A stretch of 64,000 bases of DNA, from the NCBI GenBank assembly GCA_030692565.1, contig JAUYAO010000047.1, positions 1 to 64,000 of the forward strand. Direction: 5' to 3'. The notes beneath the pieces were generated by a model, which did not search any database, was not told where the DNA came from, and was given only the letters and a program-made list of their open reading frames with translations. This DNA is from Nitrospira sp. Its GTDB lineage: Bacteria; Nitrospirota; Nitrospiria; Nitrospirales; Nitrospiraceae. Positions 26,503-34,829 of the stretch are shown piece by piece. Position 1 is the first letter of the stretch, and every line of letters starts with the position of its first letter. A program made the position numbers and the translations under genes.

Positions 26503-27261
26503 TTATCCCGCCGCGGCGGCGGCCACCTTCTCCATCACTTCCTCTGAGATGTCGAAATTAGCATGGACCTTCTGGACGTCATCATGTTCGTCCATAGCTT
26601 CCATCAGCTTGAGCATCTGCTCGGCGGCTTTTTCTTCAAGGCGGATTGTATTCTGGGGAATAAAGGTGACTTCAGCGAGCGTCGTCTCGATCTTGGCGTC
26701 CGCCAAAGCCTTTTTCACGGCTTCAAATTCGTGGGTGCCGCAAATCACTTCGAAGGTCTTGTCGCCCACCTTCACATCCTCTGCGCCGGCTTCGAGTGCC
26801 AGCGTGAGTAACTGGTCTTCGTCGGCCTTCCCCTTGTCGATCGTCAGGAGGCCCTTCTTGTGGAACTGCCAGGCCACCGCCCCGGCTTCCGCCATATTGC
26901 CATGATTCTTCGTGAAAATATTGCGGATCTCCGCCACGGTACGATTGCGGTTGTCGCTGGTGATTTCGAGCAAGACCGCGGTGCCACCGGGGCCGTAGCC
27001 TTCCAACGCATACTCCTCGTACGCCACACCGGGAAGTTCTCCCGTTCCGCGCTGGATGGCTTTCTTAATCGTGTCGCCGGGCATGTTGGCTTCTTTGGCC
27101 TTTGCGATCGACAGGCGCAGGCGCGGATTGCTGTCGGGGTCACCACCGGTGCGAGCGGCAATGGCGATTTCGCGGATAATTCTTGTAAAAACCTTTCCGC
27201 GCTTGACGTCCTGCGCGCCCTTATACCGCTTGATCGTCGCCCAATGGCTATGTCCACCCAT
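26503..27261 (-). CDS. yebC: YebC/PmpR-family regulator (TACO1-like)
   Basis: 252 residues beginning MGGHSHWATIKRYKGAQDVK, the invariant family start. The conserved GxxxPGDTIKKAI and YEGYGPGG-like (ALEGYGPGGTAVL) motifs are present. Members act as transcription regulators or help ribosomes through difficult peptides. The ATG is the conserved start; an upstream extension of 23 codons in the open frame is not family sequence. Usually linked to ruvC-ruvA-ruvB; ruvC is absent here. Confidence 0.94.
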   Translation of the reverse strand: MGGHSHWATIKRYKGAQDVKRGKVFTRIIREIAIAARTGGDPDSNPRLRLSIAKAKEANMPGDTIKKAIQRGTGELPGVAYEEYALEGYGPGGTAVLLEITSDNRNRTVAEIRNIFTKNHGNMAEAGAVAWQFHKKGLLTIDKGKADEDQLLTLALEAGAEDVKVGDKTFEVICGTHEFEAVKKALADAKIETTLAEVTFIPQNTIRLEEKAAEQMLKLMEAMDEHDDVQKVHANFDISEEVMEKVAAAAAG

Positions 27262-27398
27262 GTGTCCCTCGTCTATGTCTTTGAAGCTCTCAACTGATGT
27301 GAGACCACAGCCCACGACTGTATGCCCCACCGTCGTAGACGTAGCATAGGCCTTTGAAAGGTGTCAATCAATCGGGAACCGCGCAGAAATGGCCCAGG

Positions 27399-28151
27399 CT
27401 ATTCAGAGTAAACCAGAAGCTGGAGACCGATGAGAAGGATGAGACCCGCCCAGATCGTCTCCCAACGGGAACGAGACCATCCCATGAAGACGCCTCTCCA
27501 CGCGGAAGCGAGCTTGCTGGAACCGGCCAACACCGCCAGTGTACCCATGACGGCATGATGCATCGCAATCTTTTGGGCGGCGGGATGAGCACCGTGGGAA
27601 TGGGCAAACAGCATGATCCCGCCGATCATGGCAAACAGCGGAAGCGGGATCATCCAGCTGACGTGGGCCAACCGATCAAGACGCCGATACAGTTCAATCA
27701 GGCCCACGGTCAGGGCAAGGAGGCCATAGGTCTTATGCTGGAGAATTTCATGATCGTTGCCGAAAAATGTCTCGGAGAAACTCAGCGGTCCGATGGGCCA
27801 AGCTTGATGATCGCTCCAAATCAGCAGAAAGGTAGCCATTCCCAGCAAGGCCACCGGCAGGAGCATTCTCGCCCAGCCAAGCGAGGAAGACCGCAGCGCC
27901 TGCGCCATCTCAGTAAAGCCGATCAGGAGCACGAAGAGTCCGGCGAGATGATGATTGAACTCCGAATAGGCCACGCCGGCCTGAGACCCTTCCCAGCCGT
28001 CCGACGTAGAAATGGACCCGTGATGATCATGGCCATGCTCCAGAGACAGCCCAGCAGCCACGTCATGACCCGACTCACCATGCTGAGCAAAGATCGGCGC
28101 ACCGTCCAGGCCTAACAGCAGGACGACGAGCGAGCAACACAGCGCCCACAA
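27399..28151 (-). CDS. His-rich integral membrane protein of unknown function
   Basis: About 250 residues with a probable signal peptide (LWALCCSLVVLLLGLDG..., cut near FAQ), a His-rich stretch HGHDHH near residue 40 and five or six membrane helices with further His pairs (NHHLAG, HSHGAH, MHHAVMG). The His content suggests metal or haem handling, but I recognise no family. I choose the TTG at 28151: the longer open frame to 28247 would run through the terminator at 28203-28228. Start remains uncertain. Confidence 0.6.
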   Translation of the reverse strand: MWALCCSLVVLLLGLDGAPIFAQHGESGHDVAAGLSLEHGHDHHGSISTSDGWEGSQAGVAYSEFNHHLAGLFVLLIGFTEMAQALRSSSLGWARMLLPVALLGMATFLLIWSDHQAWPIGPLSFSETFFGNDHEILQHKTYGLLALTVGLIELYRRLDRLAHVSWMIPLPLFAMIGGIMLFAHSHGAHPAAQKIAMHHAVMGTLAVLAGSSKLASAWRGVFMGWSRSRWETIWAGLILLIGLQLLVYSE

Positions 28152-28202
28152 TCCGGCAGGATTTGACCGGAGGGACGCTCCAAAGGCGGACGCTAAAGGA
28201 AA

Positions 28203-28228
28203 GGCCCATCCGATATTCCGGATGGGCC
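28203..28228 (-). terminator. Intrinsic terminator of the PCP_red/zinc-ribbon gene
   Basis: Perfect 10-base arms GGCCCATCCG/CGGATGGGCC with a 6-base loop, followed on the minus strand by TTTCCTTT. It lies about 30 bases after the stop of the 251-aa gene. Confidence 0.8.
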
Positions 28229-28258
28229 TCTGGTGACCCTGGGGCATGAAGCTCCTGT

Positions 28259-29014
28259 TTACATAAACTTCATAAACTTGTCTTTGGTCTCATCCATGAC
28301 TTGCGCGGTGATCGTCACCAGGCCGCGCTCTTTGGCCACACGTTCAATCTCTTTTCTCGCCATAGGCCGAATGAAGTCGGGGATGTTCTCCAGCCGCTGC
28401 TCGGCTTCCCGTGACCAGGTCATCCCATTCGGCGAGTCGGTCTTTGAATCATCCATGACTTGCAACGTGATGGATTTGAATCCGTTCTTCCGCGCATAGG
28501 CCTCGACGCTGCTCTGCACCATCGGTTTCACGAAAGCCGGCAGCCGATCGAGCTTTTCTTTGGCATCGGCCGTCCATGTGAAGTCTGAGGATGCGGGAGC
28601 AGTTCCATTGCCCGGCTTCCCGGTGCCCGTCAAGCCCATTTCCGCAACCATCGCGGAGAAGGGACAACCGCCGCTCGCTTTTTCTCCGGCTTTTTCCGGT
28701 GTCGCCGCTGACGCCGCCACCGGCTGCCCGCCCTGGATCTTTTCGTTCAGATAGGCGCCCATCTGCCCGGCGCCGGCCTGGGCCTCATCCTTGAGCGTGC
28801 CCCGCGTCATTTCAAATGGCTCAGCCGCCACCGTGCGACCGCCTAATTTGACTCCGAGGGAGCTGACCATCTGCGTTTCGCCGGGATTGGTCACCATCGA
28901 GAACTTGGCGTTGCAGGATGGGCAACCGAAAAAGACGCCCAGCGATCCCTCGCCGGGCTTTTCAACTTTTTCGAAATTCATATAGGTTTCGCAATTGAGA
29001 CAAACAAATTTCAT
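28259..29014 (-). CDS. Zinc-ribbon protein with two PCP_red domains
   Basis: 251 residues. The N-terminus is a zinc ribbon (CLNCETY at 5-11 and CPSCNAKF near 31). A long Gly/Ala-rich linker follows with CPFSAM near residue 133. Two PCP_red repeats come at about 160-200 (FTWTADAKEKLDRLPAFVKP) and 205-245 (MTWSREAEQRLENIPDFIRP). It is related in its C-terminal part to the four-repeat protein at 3.8-4.8 kb. Function unknown; the Mrp iron-sulfur carrier gene lies 25 bases upstream on the same strand, which may hint at an iron-sulfur or redox role. Confidence 0.78.
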   Translation of the reverse strand: MKFVCLNCETYMNFEKVEKPGEGSLGVFFGCPSCNAKFSMVTNPGETQMVSSLGVKLGGRTVAAEPFEMTRGTLKDEAQAGAGQMGAYLNEKIQGGQPVAASAATPEKAGEKASGGCPFSAMVAEMGLTGTGKPGNGTAPASSDFTWTADAKEKLDRLPAFVKPMVQSSVEAYARKNGFKSITLQVMDDSKTDSPNGMTWSREAEQRLENIPDFIRPMARKEIERVAKERGLVTITAQVMDETKDKFMKFM

Positions 29015-29039
29015 AGGAACTCCTCTCGCATCTCTCGGA

Positions 29040-29960
29040 TCACAGCTTATCCGCCAACACCTTCTTGTAATCGAGCAACGTGCGGATCCGCCCGGCTATT
29101 TCCTGGTACCGCTGAATGGTCGGATAAGTTTCGTCGAGCAACGGCTGGCCCTTATCGAATGTTCGGGCGAGTTTTCGATCAAACGGAACCCTCCCGAGGA
29201 GCGGAAGATCGAGCGCTTCGCACATCGCTTCGGTGTTACCTTCAAACAACTCATTGACTTCACCGCAGGACGGACACCGGTACTCGCTCATATTTTCGAC
29301 GATGCCCAAGACTTTGATGCCCATGTCTCGCGCGTAGGTCACCGATTTCTGCACCACATCCGACGCCACTTCGGAAGGTGTCGTCACGACAATGGCTCCG
29401 GCCAGGTCGGGGATAAACCCGGCGATCACCGGCGGCTTATCGGCTGCCGCCCCGGGAGGCAGATCGGCAAGCAGATAGTCCAGCTCGCCCCATATCACAT
29501 CGGAAAGGAATTCCCGAATCACATTCATTTCCATCAAGCCGAGCCAGACCGGACTCACATCCATCGGCCCCTTCCACCGAACCGGCGACGCATCGTCGAG
29601 AAAGAAGTCCATCGACGCTACTTTCACGCCAAGCGGGCCAACCGGAGGGATGGCCCCCTGTGGAGTCATCTTCAATGATTGCCCATGCAGACCGAGCATG
29701 CGCGGCACGCAGGGCCCGTTCAAATCGACATCGAGCAACCCGACCGTCGCACCCTGACGGGCAAAGGCCAACGCCAAGTTGACCGTCGTCATGCTCTTCC
29801 CGACGCCGCCCTTCCCGCTCATGACCGCCAGCTTGTACTTGATGCCGACCATGCGGGCATGGACCTGTTTGGTCTGCTCGGTAATTTGCTGGAGGACCTT
29901 GGCATCATCGGAATACTTCAGTTTGCCAAGAATGGTCTTGAGGTCTTTGTCAGCCGCCAT
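29040..29960 (-). CDS. mrp: Mrp/NBP35-family iron-sulfur cluster carrier ATPase
   Basis: Scaffold that carries [4Fe-4S] clusters to apoproteins. The deviant Walker A SGKGGVGKS lies near residue 48, followed by the DxD switch (GLLDVDLNGP). A C-terminal CPSC (YRCPSCGE) is the cluster-binding pair of the dimer. The N-terminal DUF59 domain of longer Mrp proteins is missing. The ATG at 29960 has a GAAAG before it; a GTG six codons upstream is the alternative. Confidence 0.92.
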   Translation of the reverse strand: MAADKDLKTILGKLKYSDDAKVLQQITEQTKQVHARMVGIKYKLAVMSGKGGVGKSMTTVNLALAFARQGATVGLLDVDLNGPCVPRMLGLHGQSLKMTPQGAIPPVGPLGVKVASMDFFLDDASPVRWKGPMDVSPVWLGLMEMNVIREFLSDVIWGELDYLLADLPPGAAADKPPVIAGFIPDLAGAIVVTTPSEVASDVVQKSVTYARDMGIKVLGIVENMSEYRCPSCGEVNELFEGNTEAMCEALDLPLLGRVPFDRKLARTFDKGQPLLDETYPTIQRYQEIAGRIRTLLDYKKVLADKL

Positions 29961-30100
29961 ACAAGTCTTTCTATCCACAGGCTAAACGATGCAGGGCGGT
30001 ACGGTAACACAGCGGTTTCTGGGGAGTCAAACCAAGCGAAAGGTGGGGGTCCTATAAGAAAATGAACTTTGCGGAACCCTCTTTCTTTCGACCTCGCGCA

Positions 30101-31945
30101 CTAAATCGAATACTGAAAGGTCGGCTTGGCCCCGATCGCCTGAGCCAGTACACCCCGTTTCTTGAGCTCGTCCATAATTTGCTTGGAGGCTTTATCCAGA
30201 TCCGTCGGTCCGCTCAAGACAATGTCCGTATTCGGCGGCGGCTCTTCACTGGTCTTGCTCATGTGGACCGCGATCACCGGGGCAGGATGGACGAGCGTCC
30301 GGATCGCCTGCACGGCCTCTTTATAGTGCATGCCGAATGGATTGGTGGTGGAGACCACGATCAACCCGGTATCGATGAGCAACCGAGCGACTTCACCATA
30401 CCGCCTGGCCATTTCATCGGTCTGCCCTCGTTCCTCGTCAGTCAAATCTGCATCGAGTCCACGGCGAAGATTCTCTCCGTCCAGCAGATAGGCATGCCGC
30501 CCGTCAGCCACAAGCCGTCCCTCTAACTGCCTGGCGAGCAGGGACTTGCCCGTATGTCGCCCACCGGTAAACAGAACGATGGCGGCACGATGCCCGTACT
30601 GCCGCGCACGGTCCTCGACGCCGACTTCGCCTTTGACCCAGGCGAAATCTCTGCGCCGGGCTTCCTCCCGCAAAATCTCTTGATCATCGTGAATCAGTTC
30701 CGTGACGATGCCGCCGCCGGCGATATCATATTCATCGACGAGGACAAACCGTCCGGTCGCTTCAAACGAGGCCGAGAGATCGAACGCGACCGGCGTCTTC
30801 GTCCGCAATGTCAGTTCAGCCACCTGATTCTTGTTGACCGTCGTGCTCCCCTGTTGCTGCGCTAGATCCATCGTGTCGATAATCCGGTGAATGGTCGCCA
30901 CTTCGCAGTCGACTTCTTTATTGGCCACCCGCAGCTGATATTTGCGGCCGCGCTCCAGCGGACGCTTCCCCAGCCAAAACAGATTGGCGCGAAACGCCGT
31001 CGAGACAGACGGCAGATGGTCCTGATGCGTGGCAATCTCTCCGCGCTCCACGAAGATCTGCTCGTCGAGCGTAATGCCGATCGATTGACCGGCATAGCCT
31101 TCCGTCAGCGGCGGATCGATGTTGAAGGCTTCGACCGACCGGATATTGGCCCGCTTGTTCGACGGGGAGAACACCAGGTGATCGCCGACTTTCAACTTCC
31201 CGGCGGTAATGCGACCGGCGACGATGCGGCGAGCATCGAATTTATATACGTCCTGGACAGGGAACCGCAGCGGCTGTTCCGATCGTGCCGCTTCCTTCTT
31301 GAAACGACTCAGCTGATCCAATACCGTCGGCCCGGTGTACCACGCCATGTGGGTGCTGCGATTCGCGATATTATCGCCGAGCTTGGCGCTCACCGGAATA
31401 ATGCATTCCGGCACGGCCTTAAACTGGCCAAGAAACTCGCGATACTCTTTCTCGATACCGTCGAACACATCCTGCCGATACCCGACCAAGTCCATCTTAT
31501 TGACGACCACGGCGAACTGCCGGACACCCAGCAGCGATAGCAGATAGCCATGCTTCTTGGATTGCTCCTTCACACCCTCCAACGCATCGATCAGCAGCAG
31601 CGCCGCCTCCGCCCGCGCAGCGCCCGAGATCATATTCTTGAGAAATTCCTTGTGGCCCGGAGCATCGATGATGATGTACTGGCGCCCCTTCCAGATGAAG
31701 AAGGTGCGCGCCGTATCGATCGTGATTCCTTGCTCTTGCTCTTCCAGGAAGGCATCGAACAGGAAGGCATACTCAAACTCCTTGCCCTGCTGGCGGCAGA
31801 TCGCCTGCACCTTCTCGAGCTTGCCATCGGGCAATGACCCGGTGTCGGCATAAAGCCGTCCCAGCAAGGTAGACTTGCCGTGATCGACATGCCCGACAAT
31901 GACGATATTCAGACTCTCCGAGGGCTTCTGTGTTTGATTATCCAT
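30101..31945 (-). CDS. cysN: Sulfate adenylyltransferase GTPase subunit fused to an APS-kinase-like domain
   Basis: 614 residues. The N-terminal part is the EF-Tu-like GTPase of ATP sulfurylase: G1 GHVDHGKS (18-25), [12 protein letters not shown], then two beta-barrel domains. It couples GTP hydrolysis to APS synthesis by CysD. From about residue 450 follows an APS-kinase-like (CysC) domain with GRHTGKS as P-loop and [15 protein letters not shown]. The usual FISP motif after the DTG is replaced by TTNPF, so PAPS formation is doubtful. Since CysH here is of APS-reductase type, PAPS may not be needed. Confidence 0.93.
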   Translation of the reverse strand: MDNQTQKPSESLNIVIVGHVDHGKSTLLGRLYADTGSLPDGKLEKVQAICRQQGKEFEYAFLFDAFLEEQEQGITIDTARTFFIWKGRQYIIIDAPGHKEFLKNMISGAARAEAALLLIDALEGVKEQSKKHGYLLSLLGVRQFAVVVNKMDLVGYRQDVFDGIEKEYREFLGQFKAVPECIIPVSAKLGDNIANRSTHMAWYTGPTVLDQLSRFKKEAARSEQPLRFPVQDVYKFDARRIVAGRITAGKLKVGDHLVFSPSNKRANIRSVEAFNIDPPLTEGYAGQSIGITLDEQIFVERGEIATHQDHLPSVSTAFRANLFWLGKRPLERGRKYQLRVANKEVDCEVATIHRIIDTMDLAQQQGSTTVNKNQVAELTLRTKTPVAFDLSASFEATGRFVLVDEYDIAGGGIVTELIHDDQEILREEARRRDFAWVKGEVGVEDRARQYGHRAAIVLFTGGRHTGKSLLARQLEGRLVADGRHAYLLDGENLRRGLDADLTDEERGQTDEMARRYGEVARLLIDTGLIVVSTTNPFGMHYKEAVQAIRTLVHPAPVIAVHMSKTSEEPPPNTDIVLSGPTDLDKASKQIMDELKKRGVLAQAIGAKPTFQYSI

Positions 31946-31962
31946 AGTTACCTTCTCTTATA

Positions 31963-32083
31963 GAGGATGATCAAAAAGGCCATCCAACAAGGCCCGAGGC
32001 GAATCGAAACCGGACGCGTACCCTTGCGGTACGTTGAGGATTTCGATGAGCCGAGAACGAAGTTGGGGACCTTTTTCATCCTC
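31963..32083. repeat. Palindromic element of about 121 bp between cysD and cysN (type A)
   Basis: Ends are GAGGATGA (31963-31970) and TCATCCTC (32076-32083), perfect inverted repeats. The inner parts also pair (AAAAAGGCC-CCAAC against GTTGG-CCTTTTT), with the loop around TACCCTTGCGGTACG. The whole folds as a long imperfect hairpin. It fills the gap between the cysD stop (32088) and the cysN start (31945). Likely a miniature mobile element or dispersed repeat. No protein coded. Confidence 0.75.
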
Positions 32084-32087
32084 CTCG

Positions 32088-32903
32088 TTACATGTACCCG
32101 TCTTTTCGGAGCAGCTCCATGCCTCGCCCCTCATCCTGGGCGCGGCCGGCCCGTTCGGCCACCGTCGTGTGACGCAATTCGTCAATGATCTCGTCGACCG
32201 TCTTCGCGGTCGACTTGATGGGCGTCGTGCAGGGCGCGCAACCGAGGCTCCGGTAGCGAGTACCCTCGCCCTTGTCGAGATACAAATCCATGAAGGGAAT
32301 ATTTTCGTACTTGATGTACTCCCAGATATTGATCTCCGTCCAATCCAGCAACGGATGGATGCGAATATGGGTGCCGGGTGGGAAGGTCGTCTTGAACTGA
32401 TTCCACAATTCGGGCGGCTGATCGCGGAAATCCCAGTCGCCATGCTTATCGCGGGGCGAAAAATACCGCTCCTTCGCTCTCGTCCCCTCTTCGTCCGCCC
32501 GCACACCGAGAATAATACCGGTGTACCCCTTCTGCTCGATCAGTTGCTTCAACCCGTTCGTCTTGAGGGCGGTACAACAGGCGACACGGCCCATTGTATG
32601 ATTCATGCCCGCCGCCAAGGCTTCTTTGTTTTGCCCCACCACCAAATCCAAACGCCATTCCCGCGCAATCCGATCGCGGTATTCGATCATGGCGGGAATT
32701 TTGTAACTCGTATCGACGTGGAGCAATGGGAAAGGCACCTGCCCAAAGAAAGCCTTGCGGGCGAGCCAGAGCAGCACCGTCGAATCTTTGCCCATCGACC
32801 AGAGCATGCCCAGATTGTCGAAATTCTTGTAGGCCTCGCGAAGAATGTAGACGCTTTGATCTTCCAACTGACGAAGATGGTTCACGACCGACGACCTTTC
32901 CAT
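32088..32903 (-). CDS. cysD: Sulfate adenylyltransferase subunit 2 (CysD)
   Basis: Adenylyl-transferring subunit of ATP sulfurylase, PP-loop family. The N-terminus [20 protein letters not shown] and the PP-loop [13 protein letters not shown] match the family; the C-terminal RSLGCAPCT is present. 271 aa with the ATG at MERSSVV, which aligns with known CysD starts. The frame extends 22 codons upstream but into a palindromic element. No Shine-Dalgarno is visible, because that element ends three bases before the ATG. Confidence 0.93.
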   Translation of the reverse strand: MERSSVVNHLRQLEDQSVYILREAYKNFDNLGMLWSMGKDSTVLLWLARKAFFGQVPFPLLHVDTSYKIPAMIEYRDRIAREWRLDLVVGQNKEALAAGMNHTMGRVACCTALKTNGLKQLIEQKGYTGIILGVRADEEGTRAKERYFSPRDKHGDWDFRDQPPELWNQFKTTFPPGTHIRIHPLLDWTEINIWEYIKYENIPFMDLYLDKGEGTRYRSLGCAPCTTPIKSTAKTVDEIIDELRHTTVAERAGRAQDEGRGMELLRKDGYM

Positions 32904-32906
32904 TAG

Positions 32907-33029
32907 CAGGCTGTTGATAAAGTCCACCGGCAGCGTTCTCTCGGCGCTCAGAGACTCCACGTACCACAAGAGTACGCCTCGCCTCTTCGCTCGCTGCGGC
33001 CTTGCTGGACAGCCTTCCTGAACAGCCTG
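32907..33029. repeat. Palindromic element of about 123 bp upstream of cysD (type B)
   Basis: Terminal inverted repeats CAGGCTGTT (32907-32915) and AACAGCCTG (33021-33029). It is flanked on both sides by TTAG (32903-32906 and 33030-33033), which looks like a 4-base target duplication. The interior has GATAAAGTCCACCGGCAGCG and CTCGCTGCGGCCTTGCTGGA. I recall similar palindromes scattered between genes of Nitrospira genomes. Different in sequence from the element at 31963. Confidence 0.8.
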
Positions 33030-33033
33030 TTAG

Positions 33034-34086
33034 TTATCCCCGCTTACCCGCCGCAAGAGGCGTCTGCACCAGTTCATCCAGCTTGCGTCCGGCTGCGCCG
33101 CTTTCGAGAGCGACGCGTGCCATCGGCAGACAGGCCGGTAACGTAGCCCCTTTGCCGGCGGCATACAGCAGCAACGCCGCATTCATCAAGACCCAATCTT
33201 TCGGACCGCCCGGAATCTGATTCTGAATAATTCGTCGCAACAGCTCCGCTTCCTTATCCTGCTGGCCCGGAGGGAACCCGGCCATGTCGCGAGAGGTGCC
33301 CAGCGCCAATCCGAAATCCTTCGGCGAAATCCCTAACGGAGTGATCCGCTCATCCCGCAACTCCAATACCCGGGTCGCCGCCGTGACGGAGAGCTCCGGA
33401 TCGCCTTCGACGCCCCGAATGACCAGCGCCCGCGGACAGCCCAACATCCGCAACACTTCCGCCGTTTTTTCGAAATGAGGCGGATGCGATAACCCGATCA
33501 CTTGCGCGGCTGCCCGCGAAGGATTCAGTAAACGGGCAATCGGATGGAAGAGATTGCGCACCCCGATTTCCTGGCGCATCTCCAGAAACCGATAGAGCGG
33601 CGGATGGTACATCCCGATATCGAGATAGACGAATCCTTTTTTTGTGACTGCCTCGCCGGCCATCTTCGGGTCGAGATCGATCGGAACTCCGAGTGCCTTC
33701 AAGACACCCGCAGCACCCGGACGCCCGGGAATGCCGTCATACCCATGCATCACGATCGCCGCGCCCGCGGACGCCGCCACGATCGCTCCGGCAATCAAGC
33801 CATGGAAGGTCTCTGACTTGCCTGCATAGCTCGGCACATCCACCACGGCCAACTCTTTGGGAATCGACAGCGGAGCGACATAGGCGCGCGCCGCCGCCGT
33901 AAAGGCCGCCAGCTCCGAGACCGATTCCATCTTGAATCGCATCGCCATGAGAAAGGCGCCGATCTGCGCCTGCGTCGCCTGGCCTTCGATCAAGAGCTTC
34001 ATGACCTGTTTGGATTCATCCCACGTCAAGTCTTTGGAGGCTCTGGGCCCCTTGGCAATTTTTGCAATAAAATCTTGAATAGGCAT
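33034..34086 (-). CDS. TrpD2/YbiB-like protein (anthranilate phosphoribosyltransferase fold)
   Basis: 350 residues from the ATG of MPIQDFIAKIAKG. It has the N-terminal helical domain of TrpD-like proteins (QAQIGAFLMAMRFK) and the glycosyltransferase-3 core (AGKSETFHGLIAGAIVAASA, HGYDGIPGRPG). The phosphate-binding GTGGD of true TrpD is changed to PSYAGK, as in YbiB/TrpD2 proteins, which bind nucleic acid rather than make tryptophan. It starts one base after the cysH stop, inside the sulfate operon. Its role there is unknown. Confidence 0.82.
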   Translation of the reverse strand: MPIQDFIAKIAKGPRASKDLTWDESKQVMKLLIEGQATQAQIGAFLMAMRFKMESVSELAAFTAAARAYVAPLSIPKELAVVDVPSYAGKSETFHGLIAGAIVAASAGAAIVMHGYDGIPGRPGAAGVLKALGVPIDLDPKMAGEAVTKKGFVYLDIGMYHPPLYRFLEMRQEIGVRNLFHPIARLLNPSRAAAQVIGLSHPPHFEKTAEVLRMLGCPRALVIRGVEGDPELSVTAATRVLELRDERITPLGISPKDFGLALGTSRDMAGFPPGQQDKEAELLRRIIQNQIPGGPKDWVLMNAALLLYAAGKGATLPACLPMARVALESGAAGRKLDELVQTPLAAGKRG

Positions 34087-34087
34087 A

Positions 34088-34804
34088 TTAGGTCTTGTGG
34101 AGCCCACACTCGGTCTTGGTAAATGTTTTCCAACGTCCGGCACGCGGATCTTCTCCCGGCGCGACCGGCGCAGTGCAATGGGTGCACCCGATACTCGGAT
34201 AATTCTGATCATGCAGCGGGTTGTAGGGCACCTCATAGACCTTGATGTAAGTCCAGACGTCGGCCCAGGTCCAGCGAGCCAGCGGATTCACTTTGACCAA
34301 TTGGAACTTGCTGTCCCATTCGATCAACCCCGCATTGGCTCTCGTCGGCGACTGATCCCGCCGGATTCCGGTGATCCAGGCCTCATACCCCTTCAATACA
34401 CGCGTCAGCGGTTCCACCTTCCGTAACTGGCAGCAGCGATCCGGCTCCGTCGACCAGAGCGACGGCCCATGTTGCGCCGCCTGCTGATCCGGAGTCAGCA
34501 ACGACTGCACCTGAATGACCTGTGTCGGCTTCAGCGCATACTGCTGAATGATGCGATCGCGGGTCGCATAGGTTTCGGGAAACAAAAAATCCGTGTCCAA
34601 GTAGAACAGCGGAATCGAAGGATCGACGCGATGCACCATGTCGACCAGCACGACATCTTCCGCACCAAAACTGCAGGCCAAGACGATTTTCGGCGTGTAC
34701 TGCTTGATCGCTTCCCGCAATACATCTTGCGGCTGCTGAGATTCGAACGCGTCACTCGCGCGTTTCAACTCCTCCACCATCTCTGGACTTCCGCTGCCAG
34801 TCAT
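34088..34804 (-). CDS. cysH: Assimilatory adenylylsulfate (APS) reductase, CysH family
   Basis: Reduces activated sulfate to sulfite with thioredoxin. The PP-loop-like core (LACSFGAEDVVL) and the Cys pair DRCCQLRK plus GCTHC give the four ligands of a [4Fe-4S] cluster, the mark of APS rather than PAPS reductases. The catalytic Cys is in TKTECGLH at the C-terminus. 238 aa. It lies between the sulfite reductase and the trpD2-like gene on the minus strand. Confidence 0.93.
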   Translation of the reverse strand: MTGSGSPEMVEELKRASDAFESQQPQDVLREAIKQYTPKIVLACSFGAEDVVLVDMVHRVDPSIPLFYLDTDFLFPETYATRDRIIQQYALKPTQVIQVQSLLTPDQQAAQHGPSLWSTEPDRCCQLRKVEPLTRVLKGYEAWITGIRRDQSPTRANAGLIEWDSKFQLVKVNPLARWTWADVWTYIKVYEVPYNPLHDQNYPSIGCTHCTAPVAPGEDPRAGRWKTFTKTECGLHKT

Positions 34805-34829
34805 AGCCGTGCCCTGACTCCCTTAGCCG

